Shown here piece by piece: positions 9,293 to 19,637 of a stretch of DNA of 64,000 nucleotides. The stretch covers positions 124,001 through 188,000 of the forward strand of contig LVAV01000043.1 in the NCBI GenBank assembly GCA_001604185.1, given 5' to 3'. The notes beneath the pieces were generated by a model that saw only the letters and a list, made by a program, of their open reading frames with translations, was not told the DNA's origin and made no database searches. The stretch is from Clostridiales bacterium Firm_16 (GTDB taxonomy: Bacteria; Bacillota; Clostridia; Saccharofermentanales; Saccharofermentanaceae). The stretch's first letter is position 1. Every line of letters starts with the position of its first letter. Made by a program: the position numbers and the translations under genes.

Positions 9293-9754
9293 TTACGTCG
9301 TGATCAGACTGATCAGCATATTCTTGAATATATCCATACGGACCGTGGCTTTCTTATCGGCATCGATACCGGACAAGGCCCGGTCCGAGATGGCGGCCTT
9401 GATCAGCCGCGCCACTTCCGGAGTGATGACTCCGTAATCGATAAAGTTCAGAAGAAAGATCTCCGCCTGCTGCTGAGAGAGTGTGTCTCCCAGAGAGTTG
9501 ATGGTATGCATCAGGTAGCTCGTACCCGGCATACGCTGTACACGGGAGATACGGATCTGACCCCCGCCGCCTCTTCGGCTCTCTACGATATAGCCCTGTC
9601 CGTTCGTGAAACGTGTCGAGATCACGTAGGTGATCTGAGACGGTACACAGTTGACCCGCTCCGCCAGATCACTTCTGTTGATCACGGCGGCACCATTATT
9701 CTCATCCAGCATTTCCTTGATCATCATTTCGATCACATCGACCAACCTTGCCAT
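9293..9754 (-). CDS. ctsR: Heat-shock repressor CtsR
   Basis: 153 residues. The winged helix-turn-helix is seen as INRSDLAERVNCVPSQITYVISTRF, and the wing ESRRGGGGQIRI carries the glycine-rich thermosensor loop. The C-terminal domain (QQQAEIFLLNFIDYGVITPEVARLI) is the dimer/McsB-recognition part. CtsR represses its own operon and other clp genes until it is phosphorylated and removed. Matching tandem operators lie immediately upstream at 9830-9865, so autoregulation is directly supported. Confidence 0.97.
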   Translation of the reverse strand: MARLVDVIEMMIKEMLDENNGAAVINRSDLAERVNCVPSQITYVISTRFTNGQGYIVESRRGGGGQIRISRVQRMPGTSYLMHTINSLGDTLSQQQAEIFLLNFIDYGVITPEVARLIKAAISDRALSGIDADKKATVRMDIFKNMLISLITT

Positions 9755-9829
9755 ATGCCCAACGATCCTTTCTATTGTTTTCTATACAAGATCGAAAGCC
9801 TCTTTGGGGGGAAGCTTTCGAAATCTCTT

Positions 9830-9865
9830 TTTGACTTTTGTCTTTGACTTTGACTTTCTTTGACT
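9830..9865 (-). promoter_or_regulatory. CtsR operator array
   Basis: On the minus strand the canonical tandem AGTCAAA-GAA-AGTCAAA occupies 9849-9865, exactly the CtsR heptad pair with a 3-base spacer. Two further AGTCAAA heptads lie at 9843-9849 and 9830-9836. The array begins at the predicted transcription start and runs into the leader. Confidence 0.92.
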
Positions 9866-9871
9866 ATCTTT

Positions 9872-9899
9872 ATTATACTCTCTCGATTTTTGTTGTCAA
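9872..9899 (-). promoter_or_regulatory. Promoter of the ctsR operon
   Basis: TTGACA (9894-9899) and TATAAT (9872-9877) on the minus strand, 16-base spacer. The start point falls next to the CtsR operators. Confidence 0.85.
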
Positions 9900-9920
9900 C
9901 ACACTTCTCGTATAAACATA

Positions 9921-9975
9921 AAAAATCCTTCTTCACCGAAATGACAGGCATTTCAGAAAAGAAGGATCATTTTTC
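9921..9975 (-). terminator. Terminator after the GlsB/YeaQ-type gene
   Basis: Complementary arms ATCCTTCTT (9925-9933) and AAGAAGGAT (9959-9967) with an inner imperfect stem, flanked by an A-run and a T-run, so it can act in both directions. It separates the small membrane protein gene from the ctsR promoter. Confidence 0.8.
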
Positions 9976-10012
9976 CATATCAGGCCACGCTTGCGGTGCG
10001 GGCAACCGTCGA

Positions 10013-10261
10013 TCATTTCTTCAGGACTTTTCTCCAGATGGCGATCAGTGCGCAGGCGCCGATGACAGCGAAGATGAAGTTCCCGATGATTCCCTTCGTT
10101 CCGATATCCAGAAGTCCGAATACTACACCGGACAGGACACCGCCCAGAATACCGAGAATGATGTTTACGACTACACCATGATCTCCGGAACCCATGATCT
10201 TGCCGGCTACAAAACCTGCCAGACCACCCATGATCAGACCGATAATAAGATCAACTATCAT
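10013..10261 (-). CDS. GlsB/YeaQ/YmgE family small membrane protein
   Basis: 82 residues, three hydrophobic helices with conserved glycines: IIGLIMGGLAGFVAGKIMG, then VVNIILGILGGVLSGVVFGLL, then NFIFAVIGACALIAIWRKV. This is the transglycosylase-associated/GlsB family, often linked to envelope stress, biochemical role unknown. AAAGGGGG precedes the ATG. It lies alone between the NlpC/P60 gene and the ctsR operon, with its own terminator. Confidence 0.85.
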   Translation of the reverse strand: MIVDLIIGLIMGGLAGFVAGKIMGSGDHGVVVNIILGILGGVLSGVVFGLLDIGTKGIIGNFIFAVIGACALIAIWRKVLKK

Positions 10262-10344
10262 ATTACTTTCCCCCTTTTAACTTGTCTCCCGGAAAGGAGA
10301 CCTTGATTTCCCCAATATTATCCTGACTGCTCTTCAGAAGAAGA

Positions 10345-11637
10345 TCAGCCGATAAATCTACGGATCGTCAGGATGGTACCCATATCCAGATTACCCCAGA
10401 CAACCTTGCCCTTACTGGATGAAGCATGGATCACCTGACCGTTACCGGCATAGATTGCCACGTGGTCGGCCGTACCGTCTGCACCCTTAAGGTCATATAC
10501 GATAACGTCTCCCAGACGGATATCGGATCGCTTGACACCGGCGCCGACATAGCGGATCGAGTTGGACTGGTGCGGAACACTGATTCTTACCTGACGGTAA
10601 CAATATACGACGAGACCGGAGCAGTCTACACCACTCTTGGACTCACCACACCATACGTATTTTACGCCCAGCATGGACTTGGCGATATTCACGATACTCT
10701 CACCGTTAACACCGGAGATGATCGGCGGAGGATTGCCGCCGCCACCGCCACCGCCGCTGCCGCCTTTGCCACCTTTACCGCCACCGTTGTTCTTCTTCGG
10801 TGTCGGCTTCGGAGTCGGTGTAGGCGGAGCCTTCTTGGTGGTATAAGAAACATATACATAACCCGCTGTACCATCGTCCAGTGTTACCTTGTACCACTGG
10901 TTGTTGGCCACACCACTACAGTGGAGACGGGTCCATCTCTTCAGGACTTTGACTACGTCACTGTCCGTAGAAGGACGGGAACGGAGTTTGAGGTCACTGG
11001 CATCGACCCATACAGTACGGTCGATAGTATTAAAGACCATATCCTTCGACAGAGACTTACTCAGAAGATAACCCTTCTGTCCGTCCGGAGTCTTGATGTA
11101 AGACCAGGTAGAACCCACCGAAAGACGTGTGACCTTGGTGGAACGGGCAACCTTACCGACCGTCACGGAATCCATGTTCGGCTGCTCCTTGAGGATAGTC
11201 TCGGAAGTCGAGATATATAACTGTTCTTCTACAGGAGTAAATGTAGAGGTATCCAGAAGTTCGATCGGAAGATCGGAACTGTCGTAGGTCTGAACAACTT
11301 CTGCTGTCAGGATCCCGGCGTATTTCTCGTCTTCGTATTCGACAGAATCGAAATAGGAAGCGGTGACCAGTTCGTTCTCACCCAGCATCTCCGGCATATC
11401 GTCACCGAGTTCGTCCGGTTCGTCCGGATTTCCTCCGATGGCCCACTCTTCAATCAGGACTTCTTCCTGATCCGAGTCCGGATATGTATCCGCGTAAGCA
11501 CGACCCACCAGCACTCCCGCAGGTGTACTCTGACGAATGCCCACAGGGATCATCAGGATCGGGAATGTGATCATCGCACATATGGCGATAGCAACGACCG
11601 CCAGTCTTGAATTGTGCTCTTTTCTGCGTTGCCGCAT
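10345..11637 (-). CDS. Secreted cell-wall hydrolase: SH3b domains plus NlpC/P60
   Basis: 430 residues. A basic N-terminus and hydrophobic helix (10-35) form a signal peptide or anchor, followed by an acidic stretch. Two bacterial SH3 domains lie at about 135-200 and 208-262 (SDLKLRSRPSTDSDVVKVL). A PTPKPTPKK and poly-Gly linker leads to NlpC/P60 (about 310-430): Cys near 338 in GVDCSGLV, His in TADHVAIYAG and His in VIHASS form the catalytic set of gamma-D-Glu-diamino acid endopeptidases. It probably trims peptidoglycan stem peptides. GGAGG precedes the ATG. Confidence 0.92.
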   Translation of the reverse strand: MRQRRKEHNSRLAVVAIAICAMITFPILMIPVGIRQSTPAGVLVGRAYADTYPDSDQEEVLIEEWAIGGNPDEPDELGDDMPEMLGENELVTASYFDSVEYEDEKYAGILTAEVVQTYDSSDLPIELLDTSTFTPVEEQLYISTSETILKEQPNMDSVTVGKVARSTKVTRLSVGSTWSYIKTPDGQKGYLLSKSLSKDMVFNTIDRTVWVDASDLKLRSRPSTDSDVVKVLKRWTRLHCSGVANNQWYKVTLDDGTAGYVYVSYTTKKAPPTPTPKPTPKKNNGGGKGGKGGSGGGGGGGNPPPIISGVNGESIVNIAKSMLGVKYVWCGESKSGVDCSGLVVYCYRQVRISVPHQSNSIRYVGAGVKRSDIRLGDVIVYDLKGADGTADHVAIYAGNGQVIHASSSKGKVVWGNLDMGTILTIRRFIG

Positions 11638-11723
11638 TATTTTCCTCCGTGCGCCGGAACTTGTTTATATGGCGCATCGCAATGTATCTTCTTCTGTAAT
11701 TACGGATAGTCCGCGTCTCTATC

Positions 11724-11752
11724 ATTTTACTATGCAAAACCCCATGCGTCAA
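11724..11752 (-). promoter_or_regulatory. Promoter of the NlpC/P60 gene
   Basis: Minus strand TTGACG (11747-11752), 17-base spacer, TAAAAT (11724-11729). The leader is then about 80 bases. The rest of the 11,638-11,855 gap shows nothing else I can name. Confidence 0.65.
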
Positions 11753-11855
11753 AAATCTAGAAGTTTCGCTTTTTTTACAAATCTGTTTCCCCGCGCAGAA
11801 AGCATCTGCACAAAGGTCCCCTTCCCCGCCTGCGGCAAGTTCTTTTCCCCGGAAT

Positions 11856-11890
11856 AAAAAAGGACCGTTTCCCTTGTGAGGAAACGGTCC
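11856..11890 (-). terminator. rpoC terminator
   Basis: A perfect 11-bp stem, GGACCGTTTCC (11862-11872) with GGAAACGGTCC (11880-11890), 7-base loop, followed on the minus strand by TTTTTT. It lies 32 bases after the rpoC stop. Confidence 0.93.
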
Positions 11891-11921
11891 GAATCAACTT
11901 TTTATGCTTGCGTGATCAGGA

Positions 11922-14900
11922 TCACTCTTCGCTGTTCAAGCCGGCTACTGCACTTGTGAGGACTACCGGCTCCTTGCCGAGCAGTTCATTGTTCTCCGGA
12001 AGTACCGGAACTGCAGTAACATTTCTATAGCGTACCATACCGGTACCGGCCGGGATCAGCTTACCGATGATAACGTTCTCCTTGAGACCGTAGAGCGGAT
12101 CGACCTTACCCTTAACAGCAGCGTCTGTAAGAACACGTGTTGTCTCCTGGAAGGAAGCAGCGGAGAGGAAGGAGTCGGTTGCAAGAGAAGCCTTGGTGAT
12201 ACCAAGAAGAACTCTCTTACCGGAAGCAATTGTCTTGCCCTCAGCCTCAGCCTGCTCGTTGGCCTTCTCGTAATCGAACATATCCACTGTGCTACCGGTC
12301 ATGAGGTTCGTCTCACCCGGATCGTCGATACGTACCTTACGCATCATCTGACGTGTGATAACTTCGATATGCTTATCGTTGATACCAACACCACCCTGCT
12401 TATAAACGCGGCTTACTTCGCTGAGGATGTACTTCTGTACACCACGTACGCCCTTGATCTTCATGATCTCCTGAGGGCTTACCGTACCTTCTGTAAGCAG
12501 ATCAGCAGCCTCAACATACTCGCCGTCCTTGACCTTGAGGATCGCAGAGATCGGTACGAAGTAGTGCTTCTCTTCGATAACGATGTCGCTGTCCGGATTC
12601 GGGTTCTCTGTGATGGCCTTTCCGTCCGGAGTAGCCGGTGTCACGATGATCTCGGTCTTGTGCTTCTGTGTATCCTCCTGGATGTGGACGATACCGTCGA
12701 TCTCGGAGATCAAAGCCTGGCCCTTCGGCTTTCTTGCTTCGAAAAGCTCCTCGACACGAGGGAGACCCTGTGTAATATCTTCACCGGAAGCGATACCACC
12801 AGTATGGAAGGTACGCATCGTAAGCTGTGTACCAGGCTCACCGATGGACTGGGCAGCCATGATACCCACAGCCTCACCACCGATTGTCGGCTGGCCTGTT
12901 GCCAGGTTGATACCGTAGCACTTGCTGCAGACACCGTGACGGGAGCGGCAGTCAAATACGGAACGGATCTTTACCTTGGTATATCCGCAAGCCTCGATGG
13001 CCTTAGCGATATTAGCAGTAATAAGTTCGTTTCTGGCAACCAGAAGAGTCTTTTTGTCTTCCAGATCGTAGATATCTTCTGCAGCATAACGTCCTGTGAG
13101 ACGATCGCTGAGAGACTTAACGACATCCTTCTTCTCACCTGCGATATTGGCGATTTCCTTGACCCATGTGAAATCATCTGTTCCGCAGTCCTCTTCAGTA
13201 ACGATAACATCCTGGGCTACGTCAACGAGACGACGTGTGAGGTAACCGGAGTCAGCCGTCTTAAGAGCTGTATCGGAAAGAGCTTTACGGGCACCGTGAG
13301 AGGAGATGAAGAACTCGAGTACGTTCATGCCTTCACGGAGGTTAGACTTGATCGGGATCTCGATGGTCTTACCGGATGTATCCGCCATGTTACCACGCAT
13401 ACCGGCCAGCTGCTTGATCTGCTGGGAGGAACCACGGGCACCGGAGTCGGACATCATCTTGATCGGGTTGTACTCACCGAGAGAATCGATAAGAGCCTTA
13501 GTGATCGCATCTGTCGTAGAAGACCAGATGGTGATTACGGATGTATAACGGGAATCCTCATCGAGGAAACCGGCACGGTAGAACTTGTTGACTTCTTCTA
13601 CCTTAGCCTCAGCTTCGTGTACCATCTTCTCCTTAACATCCGGCACGATCATGTCTTCGATACCGATGGAGATACCACCACGGGTGGAGTACTTGTAACC
13701 GAGAGCCTTAACGTTATCCAGAAGCTTGGCTGTCTCACCGATACCGTGAACACGGATAGAACGGGAGATCACGTCACCGAGCTGCTTCTTACCGACCTTG
13801 AAGTCGCACTCCAGAACCAGTTCGTTGCCTTCTGCATCACGATCTACATAGCCCAGATCCTGCGGGATGATCTCATTGAAGATGAAACGTCCCAGTGTGG
13901 ACTTAACCAGCTTGGTGATCATCTGGCCTCTGAACTCACGGGTCACACGGATGGTGATCGGAGCGTGGAGCTCGAGGTGGTGGTCGCCGTAAGCCATGAT
14001 CGCCTCATCCAGAGAGGAGAATACCATGCCTTCGCCCTTCTCGCCCGGCTTTACGATCGTCAGATAGTAGCAGCCGAGGATCATATCCTGAGTCGGAACG
14101 GTAACCGGGTTACCATCCTGAGGCTTCAGGAGGTTGTTGGTGGACAGCATGAGGAATCTTGCCTCAGCCTGTGCCTCTGCAGAGAGCGGTACGTGTACAG
14201 CCATCTGGTCACCGTCGAAGTCAGCGTTGAACGCGGTACATACGAGCGGATGGAGCTTAATAGCACGACCTTCAACCAGTACAGGCTCGAATGCCTGGAT
14301 ACCAAGTCTGTGGAGCGTAGGAGCACGGTTGAGCATTACCGGGTGATCCTTGATAACATCCTCGAGGATATCCCATACGACGTCTGCCGCACGCTCTACC
14401 ATACGCTTAGCTGTCTTAATATGTGTAGCATGTCCCTCCAGGACCAGACGCTTCATAACGAATGGCTTGAAGAGCTCCAGAGCCATTTCCTTCGGGAGAC
14501 CGCACTGATGCATTCTCAGTTCCGGACCAACAACGATAACAGAACGACCGGAATAGTCAACACGCTTACCGAGGAGGTTCTGACGGAAACGTCCCTGCTT
14601 ACCTTTGAGCATGTCGGACAGAGACTTGAGAGCACGGGAAGAAGCACCGGTAACCGGACGGCCGCGACGACCGTTGTCGATAAGAGCATCGACAGCTTCC
14701 TGAAGCATTCTCTTCTCGTTTCTAACGATGATCTCCGGCGCACCCAGCTGCAGCAGCTTGGAGAGACGGTTGTTTCTGTTGATAACACGACGATACAGAT
14801 CGTTGAGGTCGGATGTAGCGAAACGGCCACCATCCAGCTGAACCATCGGACGGAGTTCCGGCGGAAGTACCGGGAGTACATCCAGGATCATCCACTCCGG

Positions 14901-15569
14901 CTTGTTACCGGACTTCTTGAAGGACTCGAGAACTTCCAGTCTCTTGATGAGTCTTGCCTTCTTTTGACCTGTAGCTGTCTGATAATCTTCGTGGAGCTGC
15001 TCGGTAAGAGCCTCGATGTCCAGTTCCTGGAGCAGGATCTTGACAGCTTCCGCACCCATCATGGCCTTGAAAGCGGACTTACCGTACTTCTCTACGTTAT
15101 CTCTGTATTCCTGTTCGTCAATGATCGCACACTTAGCCAGATCAGTCGTACCCGGATCTACTACGATGTAGGCACCGAAGTACAGAACTCTCTCCAGCTG
15201 CTTCGGAGATACATCCAGAAGCAGGCTCATGCGGCTCGGTGTACCACGGAAGTACCAGATGTGGGATACCGGAGCGGCCAGCTCGATGTGGCCCAGACGC
15301 TCACGACGTACCTTGGAACGGGTAACTTCAACACCGCAACGGTCGCAGATGATGCCCTTATATCGGATCTTCTTGTACTTACCGCAGTGACATTCCCAGT
15401 CCTTCTGAGGTCCGAAGATACGCTCGCAGAAGAGGCCGTCACGTTCCGGCTTAAGAGTACGGTAATTGATCGTTTCCGGTTTCTTGACTTCACCGTGGGA
15501 CCAGCTCTTGATGGTCTCAGGAGATGCCAGGCGAATACCGATCGATTCGAAATGATTCATTTCAAACAT
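11922..15569 (-). CDS. rpoC: DNA-directed RNA polymerase subunit beta'
   Basis: 1215 residues, the usual length for Bacillota. The N-terminal zinc ribbon is [19 protein letters not shown], the catalytic loop NADFDGDQM (near 451) holds the Mg-binding aspartates, and the second zinc site is present as CGTDDFTW then [13 protein letters not shown]. The rim/trigger-loop region [11 protein letters not shown] is intact. Together with RpoB it forms the RNA polymerase active centre. rpoC follows rpoB by 24 bases and ends at a strong terminator. Confidence 0.99.
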   Translation of the reverse strand: MFEMNHFESIGIRLASPETIKSWSHGEVKKPETINYRTLKPERDGLFCERIFGPQKDWECHCGKYKKIRYKGIICDRCGVEVTRSKVRRERLGHIELAAPVSHIWYFRGTPSRMSLLLDVSPKQLERVLYFGAYIVVDPGTTDLAKCAIIDEQEYRDNVEKYGKSAFKAMMGAEAVKILLQELDIEALTEQLHEDYQTATGQKKARLIKRLEVLESFKKSGNKPEWMILDVLPVLPPELRPMVQLDGGRFATSDLNDLYRRVINRNNRLSKLLQLGAPEIIVRNEKRMLQEAVDALIDNGRRGRPVTGASSRALKSLSDMLKGKQGRFRQNLLGKRVDYSGRSVIVVGPELRMHQCGLPKEMALELFKPFVMKRLVLEGHATHIKTAKRMVERAADVVWDILEDVIKDHPVMLNRAPTLHRLGIQAFEPVLVEGRAIKLHPLVCTAFNADFDGDQMAVHVPLSAEAQAEARFLMLSTNNLLKPQDGNPVTVPTQDMILGCYYLTIVKPGEKGEGMVFSSLDEAIMAYGDHHLELHAPITIRVTREFRGQMITKLVKSTLGRFIFNEIIPQDLGYVDRDAEGNELVLECDFKVGKKQLGDVISRSIRVHGIGETAKLLDNVKALGYKYSTRGGISIGIEDMIVPDVKEKMVHEAEAKVEEVNKFYRAGFLDEDSRYTSVITIWSSTTDAITKALIDSLGEYNPIKMMSDSGARGSSQQIKQLAGMRGNMADTSGKTIEIPIKSNLREGMNVLEFFISSHGARKALSDTALKTADSGYLTRRLVDVAQDVIVTEEDCGTDDFTWVKEIANIAGEKKDVVKSLSDRLTGRYAAEDIYDLEDKKTLLVARNELITANIAKAIEACGYTKVKIRSVFDCRSRHGVCSKCYGINLATGQPTIGGEAVGIMAAQSIGEPGTQLTMRTFHTGGIASGEDITQGLPRVEELFEARKPKGQALISEIDGIVHIQEDTQKHKTEIIVTPATPDGKAITENPNPDSDIVIEEKHYFVPISAILKVKDGEYVEAADLLTEGTVSPQEIMKIKGVRGVQKYILSEVSRVYKQGGVGINDKHIEVITRQMMRKVRIDDPGETNLMTGSTVDMFDYEKANEQAEAEGKTIASGKRVLLGITKASLATDSFLSAASFQETTRVLTDAAVKGKVDPLYGLKENVIIGKLIPAGTGMVRYRNVTAVPVLPENNELLGKEPVVLTSAVAGLNSEE

Positions 15570-15593
15570 AATTATTGAAGTCTCCTTCCCGTC

Positions 15594-18500
15594 TTACATA
15601 TCTTCTTCATTTTCCATGGAAGCCAGATCGTCCATACTCGGCTCGATATCATCGCTGCCGTCGTCGATCAGCTCACCGTCTTCTCCGACTTCAGAGAATC
15701 CGGCAGCTCCCATCTCACTCTCGGCCTGCAGGTCGAACTTCATGAGAAGCTCCTTATCCGGCTCTTTGAGATCTTCTTCTTCCTCGGAAGCATCTTTCAG
15801 CTTGTACTCTTCGTCACCGGAGTAGATACGTACATCCAGAGCGAGGGACTGAAGTTCACGAACAAGAACCTTGAAGGATTCCGGAATACCGGCTTCCGGA
15901 ACACTCTGACCCTTGACGATAGCCTCGTAAGTCTTGGTACGGCCGGTGATATCGTCCGACTTGACTGTGAGGATCTCCTGGAGGGTATGTGCTGCACCGT
16001 ATGCCTCGAGGGCCCAAACTTCCATCTCACCGAAACGCTGACCACCGAACTGGGCTTTACCACCGAGAGGCTGCTGTGTAACAAGTGAGTATGGTCCGAT
16101 AGAACGGGCATGGATCTTATCGTCAACGAGGTGGTGGAGCTTGAGGTAATACATGACACCCACCGTGATACGATTCTCGAAAGGCTCACCGGTACGACCA
16201 TCGTAGAGGATCGTCTTACCGTCTTCATCAATGCCTGCAAGCTTGAAGGCCTCAACGATATCGGTCTCGTTTGCACCATCGAATACAGGGGTGGCCACCT
16301 TCCACTTCAGTGCACGGGCCGCACGGCCGAGGTGTACTTCGAGGAGCTGACCGATATTCATACGGGACGGAACGCCGAGAGGATTCAATACGATATCCAG
16401 CGGTGTACCATCCGGCAGGAACGGCATATCTTCTTCAGGCAGGATTCTGGAAACAACACCCTTGTTACCATGACGACCGGCCATCTTATCACCAACGGAG
16501 AGCTTTCTCTTCTGGGCGATATATACACGAACCAGTTTATTGACGCTGCCCTTGAGGACATTCTCGTCTTCCTTGGTGAAGGTCTTAACGTCAACGACGA
16601 TACCGGACTCACCATGCGGAACACGTACGGAAGTATCACGTACCTCACGGATCTTCTCACCGAAGATCGCGCGGTAGAGACGCTCTTCCGGAGTCAGCTC
16701 GGTCTCACCCTTCGGAGTAACCTTACCAACCAGGATATCACCTGCACGGACCTCAGCACCGATGCGGATAACACCGGACTCGTCCAGCTCCTTGAGAGCA
16801 TCATCGCTTACGTTCGGGATCTCACGTGTGATCTCCTCGGCACCCAGCTTGGTGTCACGAGCTTCACACTCATATTCTTCAATGTGGATGGAGGTATAAA
16901 CATCATCACGTACCATACGCTCGTTGATGAGAACGGCGTCCTCGTAGTTGTAACCTTCCCATGTCATGAAGCCGATGAGAACGTTCTTACCGAGAGCCAG
17001 CTCACCGTTTTCAGTGGAAGGACCGTCAGCGATAACGTCACCCTTCTTCACTTCCTCACCCATTCTTACGATCGGGCGCTGGTTGATGCATGTGCTCTGG
17101 TTGGAGCGCTGATACTTGGTCAGACGATACTCATGCTCCTTGCCGTCCGCAGATGTAACTACGATACGGTCAGCAGAAACGAATGTAACCTGTCCGTCTT
17201 CCTTAGCAACCTTGCAGACACCGGAGTCCTTCGCGGCACGATACTCCATACCGGTACCGATGATCGGAGATTCCGGCTTGATGAGCGGTACAGCCTGACG
17301 CTGCATGTTGGAACCCATGAGAGCACGGTTAGCGTCGTCGTTTCCGAGGAACGGGATAAGGGATGTAGCTACCGAAACGAGCTGCTTCGGGGATACGTCC
17401 ATGAAATCTACGTTCTCCGGCGGTACTTCGATGAACTGATCGATGTGACGGCATACGATCTTCTTGTTGAGGAAGTGTCCCTTCTCATCGAGGAGCTCGT
17501 TCGCCTGAGCGATGTTGTAGTTATCCTCTTTGTCAGCGGTCATGTAGATGACTTCATCCGTTACGCACGGCTCGCCGTCCTTGCTTACGCGACGGTAAGG
17601 TGTCTCGATGAAACCATAGTGGTTGACCTTGGCATATGTAGCCAGGGAGTTGATAAGACCGATGTTCGGACCTTCAGGTGTCTCGATCGGGCACATACGG
17701 CCGTAATGAGAGGAGTGAACGTCACGTACTTCGAAGTTAGCACGGTCACGGGAGAGACCACCAGGACCGAGAGCGGAGAGACGACGCTTATGCGTGAGCT
17801 CAGCCAGCGGGTTCGGCTGGTCCATGAACTGAGACAGCTGGGAAGATCCGAAGAACTCCTTGACTGCCGCACTTACCGGACGTGTATTGACGAGCTGGTT
17901 CGGATGAGCCGGCTCTTCGTCGGAAACCGCGTTCATACGCTCGCGGATATTTCTTTCCATACGGGAGAAACCGATACGGATCTGGTTCTGCAGCAGTTCG
18001 CCGACAGAACGGATACGACGGTTACCGAGGTGGTCGATGTTATCGATGTTACCAACACCGTATTCCAGACCCAGCAGGTAGCTGACAGAAGAAAGGATAT
18101 CCTCTGTGATCAGGTGCTTCGGCATCAGCTCGGCAACCTGAGCGCGCAGAGCATTCATGAGAGCCTCGGCATACTCGGTCTTCTTAGCGGAAGCACGTAC
18201 TTCGGAGATGATGTTACGAAGGATCGTAGTACGTACCATCTCGTTGATCGGTGTAGCTGTGATATCGAAGCCCTTGAGCTCCTTGGCTGCGAAGCTGGCA
18301 CGGATGAACTTGTCCGCGTCAACACGGGCATTACCGATGACCTTGAACGGCTTGTCGGAGATCATGACCTCATCACCGATGCGCTTGATCGGATAAACGA
18401 GTACTTCATTGATACCGGCATCCTGGATCTCCCATGCCTTATCGGAAGAGATGATCTCGCCTGCCTTCAGGAGAACTTCACCGTCGTCCGTAACGATATC

Positions 18501-19376
18501 CTGGACATTCTTGTGACCCTTGATACGGGTAGCCAGAGCCAGTTTCTTATTCAACTTATAAATACCGACGCGAGCCAGATCATAACGCTTCGGATCGAAG
18601 AACATGTTGTTCAGGAGTGTTTCGGCACCCTCGATGGATGTCGGCTCACCCGGACGAAGCTTGTGATACAACTCAGCCAGACCCTCTTCACGGTTGTGGG
18701 ACGGGTCCTTGGCGATGGTCTCTGCGATACAACGCTCCTCACCGAACAGCGACTTCAACTCGTCGTCACTGCCTACGCCCAGAGAACGCAGGAATACTGT
18801 CAGCGGGAACTTACGGGCACGGTCTACACGTACGTAGATCACGCCATTTACATCCGTCTCATACTCAAGCCATGCACCACGGTTCGGGATGATCTGGGAA
18901 GAATAGACAGCTGCTTCAGACTTATCACGGGCAGAATCGAAATATGCACCCGGGGAACGAACCAACTGGCTGATGATTACACGCTCAGCACCATTAATAA
19001 TAAAGGTACCATGCTCAGTCATGATCGGGAAATCACCGATAAATACGTCCTGATCTTCTACCTTGCCTGTACGCTTATTCAGAAGACGGACCTTAACCTT
19101 GAGTGGAGCCGCGTAATTACAGTCTTTCTCTTTACACTGCTCAATCGTGTTGGCCGGTTTCTCAATATCGAACTCCTTGCCAACGAAAGACAATTCCATA
19201 TCACCTGTAAAGTCACGGATTGGGGATACCTCTTCAAGAACTTCCATAAGTCCTTCATCTAAGAACCACTTATAGGAATTCTTCTGAACCTCAATGAGAT
19301 CCGGCAATTCAATGACCTCGTTGATATGAGAATAGGACATTCTCTCTGCTCTTCCCTGCTTGATGGGACGCACCAT
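15594..19376 (-). CDS. rpoB: DNA-directed RNA polymerase subunit beta
   Basis: 1260 residues. The rifampicin pocket near residue 505-535 reads [18 protein letters not shown] then [13 protein letters not shown]; Asp516, His526 and Ser531 (E. coli numbers) are all the sensitive-type residues. Downstream conserved blocks such as [35 protein letters not shown] and [17 protein letters not shown] are intact. The C-terminus has an acidic tail of about 70 residues beyond the clamp. The gene is not preceded by rplJ/rplL; it has its own promoter and leader. GAGGTG precedes the start. Confidence 0.99.
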   Translation of the reverse strand: MVRPIKQGRAERMSYSHINEVIELPDLIEVQKNSYKWFLDEGLMEVLEEVSPIRDFTGDMELSFVGKEFDIEKPANTIEQCKEKDCNYAAPLKVKVRLLNKRTGKVEDQDVFIGDFPIMTEHGTFIINGAERVIISQLVRSPGAYFDSARDKSEAAVYSSQIIPNRGAWLEYETDVNGVIYVRVDRARKFPLTVFLRSLGVGSDDELKSLFGEERCIAETIAKDPSHNREEGLAELYHKLRPGEPTSIEGAETLLNNMFFDPKRYDLARVGIYKLNKKLALATRIKGHKNVQDIVTDDGEVLLKAGEIISSDKAWEIQDAGINEVLVYPIKRIGDEVMISDKPFKVIGNARVDADKFIRASFAAKELKGFDITATPINEMVRTTILRNIISEVRASAKKTEYAEALMNALRAQVAELMPKHLITEDILSSVSYLLGLEYGVGNIDNIDHLGNRRIRSVGELLQNQIRIGFSRMERNIRERMNAVSDEEPAHPNQLVNTRPVSAAVKEFFGSSQLSQFMDQPNPLAELTHKRRLSALGPGGLSRDRANFEVRDVHSSHYGRMCPIETPEGPNIGLINSLATYAKVNHYGFIETPYRRVSKDGEPCVTDEVIYMTADKEDNYNIAQANELLDEKGHFLNKKIVCRHIDQFIEVPPENVDFMDVSPKQLVSVATSLIPFLGNDDANRALMGSNMQRQAVPLIKPESPIIGTGMEYRAAKDSGVCKVAKEDGQVTFVSADRIVVTSADGKEHEYRLTKYQRSNQSTCINQRPIVRMGEEVKKGDVIADGPSTENGELALGKNVLIGFMTWEGYNYEDAVLINERMVRDDVYTSIHIEEYECEARDTKLGAEEITREIPNVSDDALKELDESGVIRIGAEVRAGDILVGKVTPKGETELTPEERLYRAIFGEKIREVRDTSVRVPHGESGIVVDVKTFTKEDENVLKGSVNKLVRVYIAQKRKLSVGDKMAGRHGNKGVVSRILPEEDMPFLPDGTPLDIVLNPLGVPSRMNIGQLLEVHLGRAARALKWKVATPVFDGANETDIVEAFKLAGIDEDGKTILYDGRTGEPFENRITVGVMYYLKLHHLVDDKIHARSIGPYSLVTQQPLGGKAQFGGQRFGEMEVWALEAYGAAHTLQEILTVKSDDITGRTKTYEAIVKGQSVPEAGIPESFKVLVRELQSLALDVRIYSGDEEYKLKDASEEEEDLKEPDKELLMKFDLQAESEMGAAGFSEVGEDGELIDDGSDDIEPSMDDLASMENEEDM

Positions 19377-19416
19377 TACACATCACCTCACGACTTCGCA
19401 AACATTCCGTTTACGT

Positions 19417-19440
19417 GTACGCGAAAAAAATCTCGCGTAC
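19417..19440. repeat. Inverted repeat in the rpoB leader
   Basis: GTACGCGA (19417-19424) and TCGCGTAC (19433-19440) form a perfect 8-bp stem with an 8-base A/T loop, 40 bases upstream of the rpoB start. It lies inside the predicted transcribed leader, so it may act as an RNA hairpin or as an operator. Confidence 0.55.
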
Positions 19441-19528
19441 CTTCCTATACCTTCATCAGAAGCAGATCTTCAGCGAAAACAGCCTCTGGCGTCAAAAAGG
19501 GTAAAGTTGCCCTACCCATTGTAACGCA

Positions 19529-19557
19529 ATATAAGATGATAGCACGAGTTTTGTCAA
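19529..19557 (-). promoter_or_regulatory. Probable rpoBC promoter
   Basis: Minus strand TTGACA (19552-19557), 17 bases, TTATAT (19529-19534). Predicted leader to rpoB is about 145 bases. Confidence 0.6.
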
Positions 19558-19589
19558 GTGTCAATGCAAACTTTTTTATTCTATTCAGT

Positions 19590-19624
19590 TTTTATTTTTC
19601 CCCCGGAAGAATCCCTCCGGGGGA
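19590..19624 (-). terminator. Terminator of the foldase-like gene
   Basis: CCCCCGGA (19600-19607) pairs with TCCGGGGG (19616-19623); on the minus strand it is followed by a U-rich tract (complement of 19591-19599). It separates the upstream gene from the rpoB promoter. Confidence 0.9.
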
Positions 19625-19637
19625 CGGCTTCCTCTCA

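Noticed and set aside
10426-11220. Plus-strand open frame opposite the NlpC/P60 gene, with Ala/Pro-rich stretch
   Set aside because: The low-complexity part is the antisense of the poly-Gly linker; the minus-strand product has signal peptide, SH3 and catalytic motifs.
17780-17870. Possible rifampicin-resistance changes in rpoB
   Set aside because: The positions equivalent to Asp516, His526 and Ser531 are wild type; Pro518, Ala522 and Leu524 are normal Gram-positive variation.
16110-19262. A 1050-codon open frame on the plus strand opposite rpoB, and one of 1069 codons opposite rpoC (12,369-15,578)
   Set aside because: Both are antisense shadows of highly conserved genes with biased third positions; the translations are low in structure signals and match no family, and no ribosome site or promoter stands before them.
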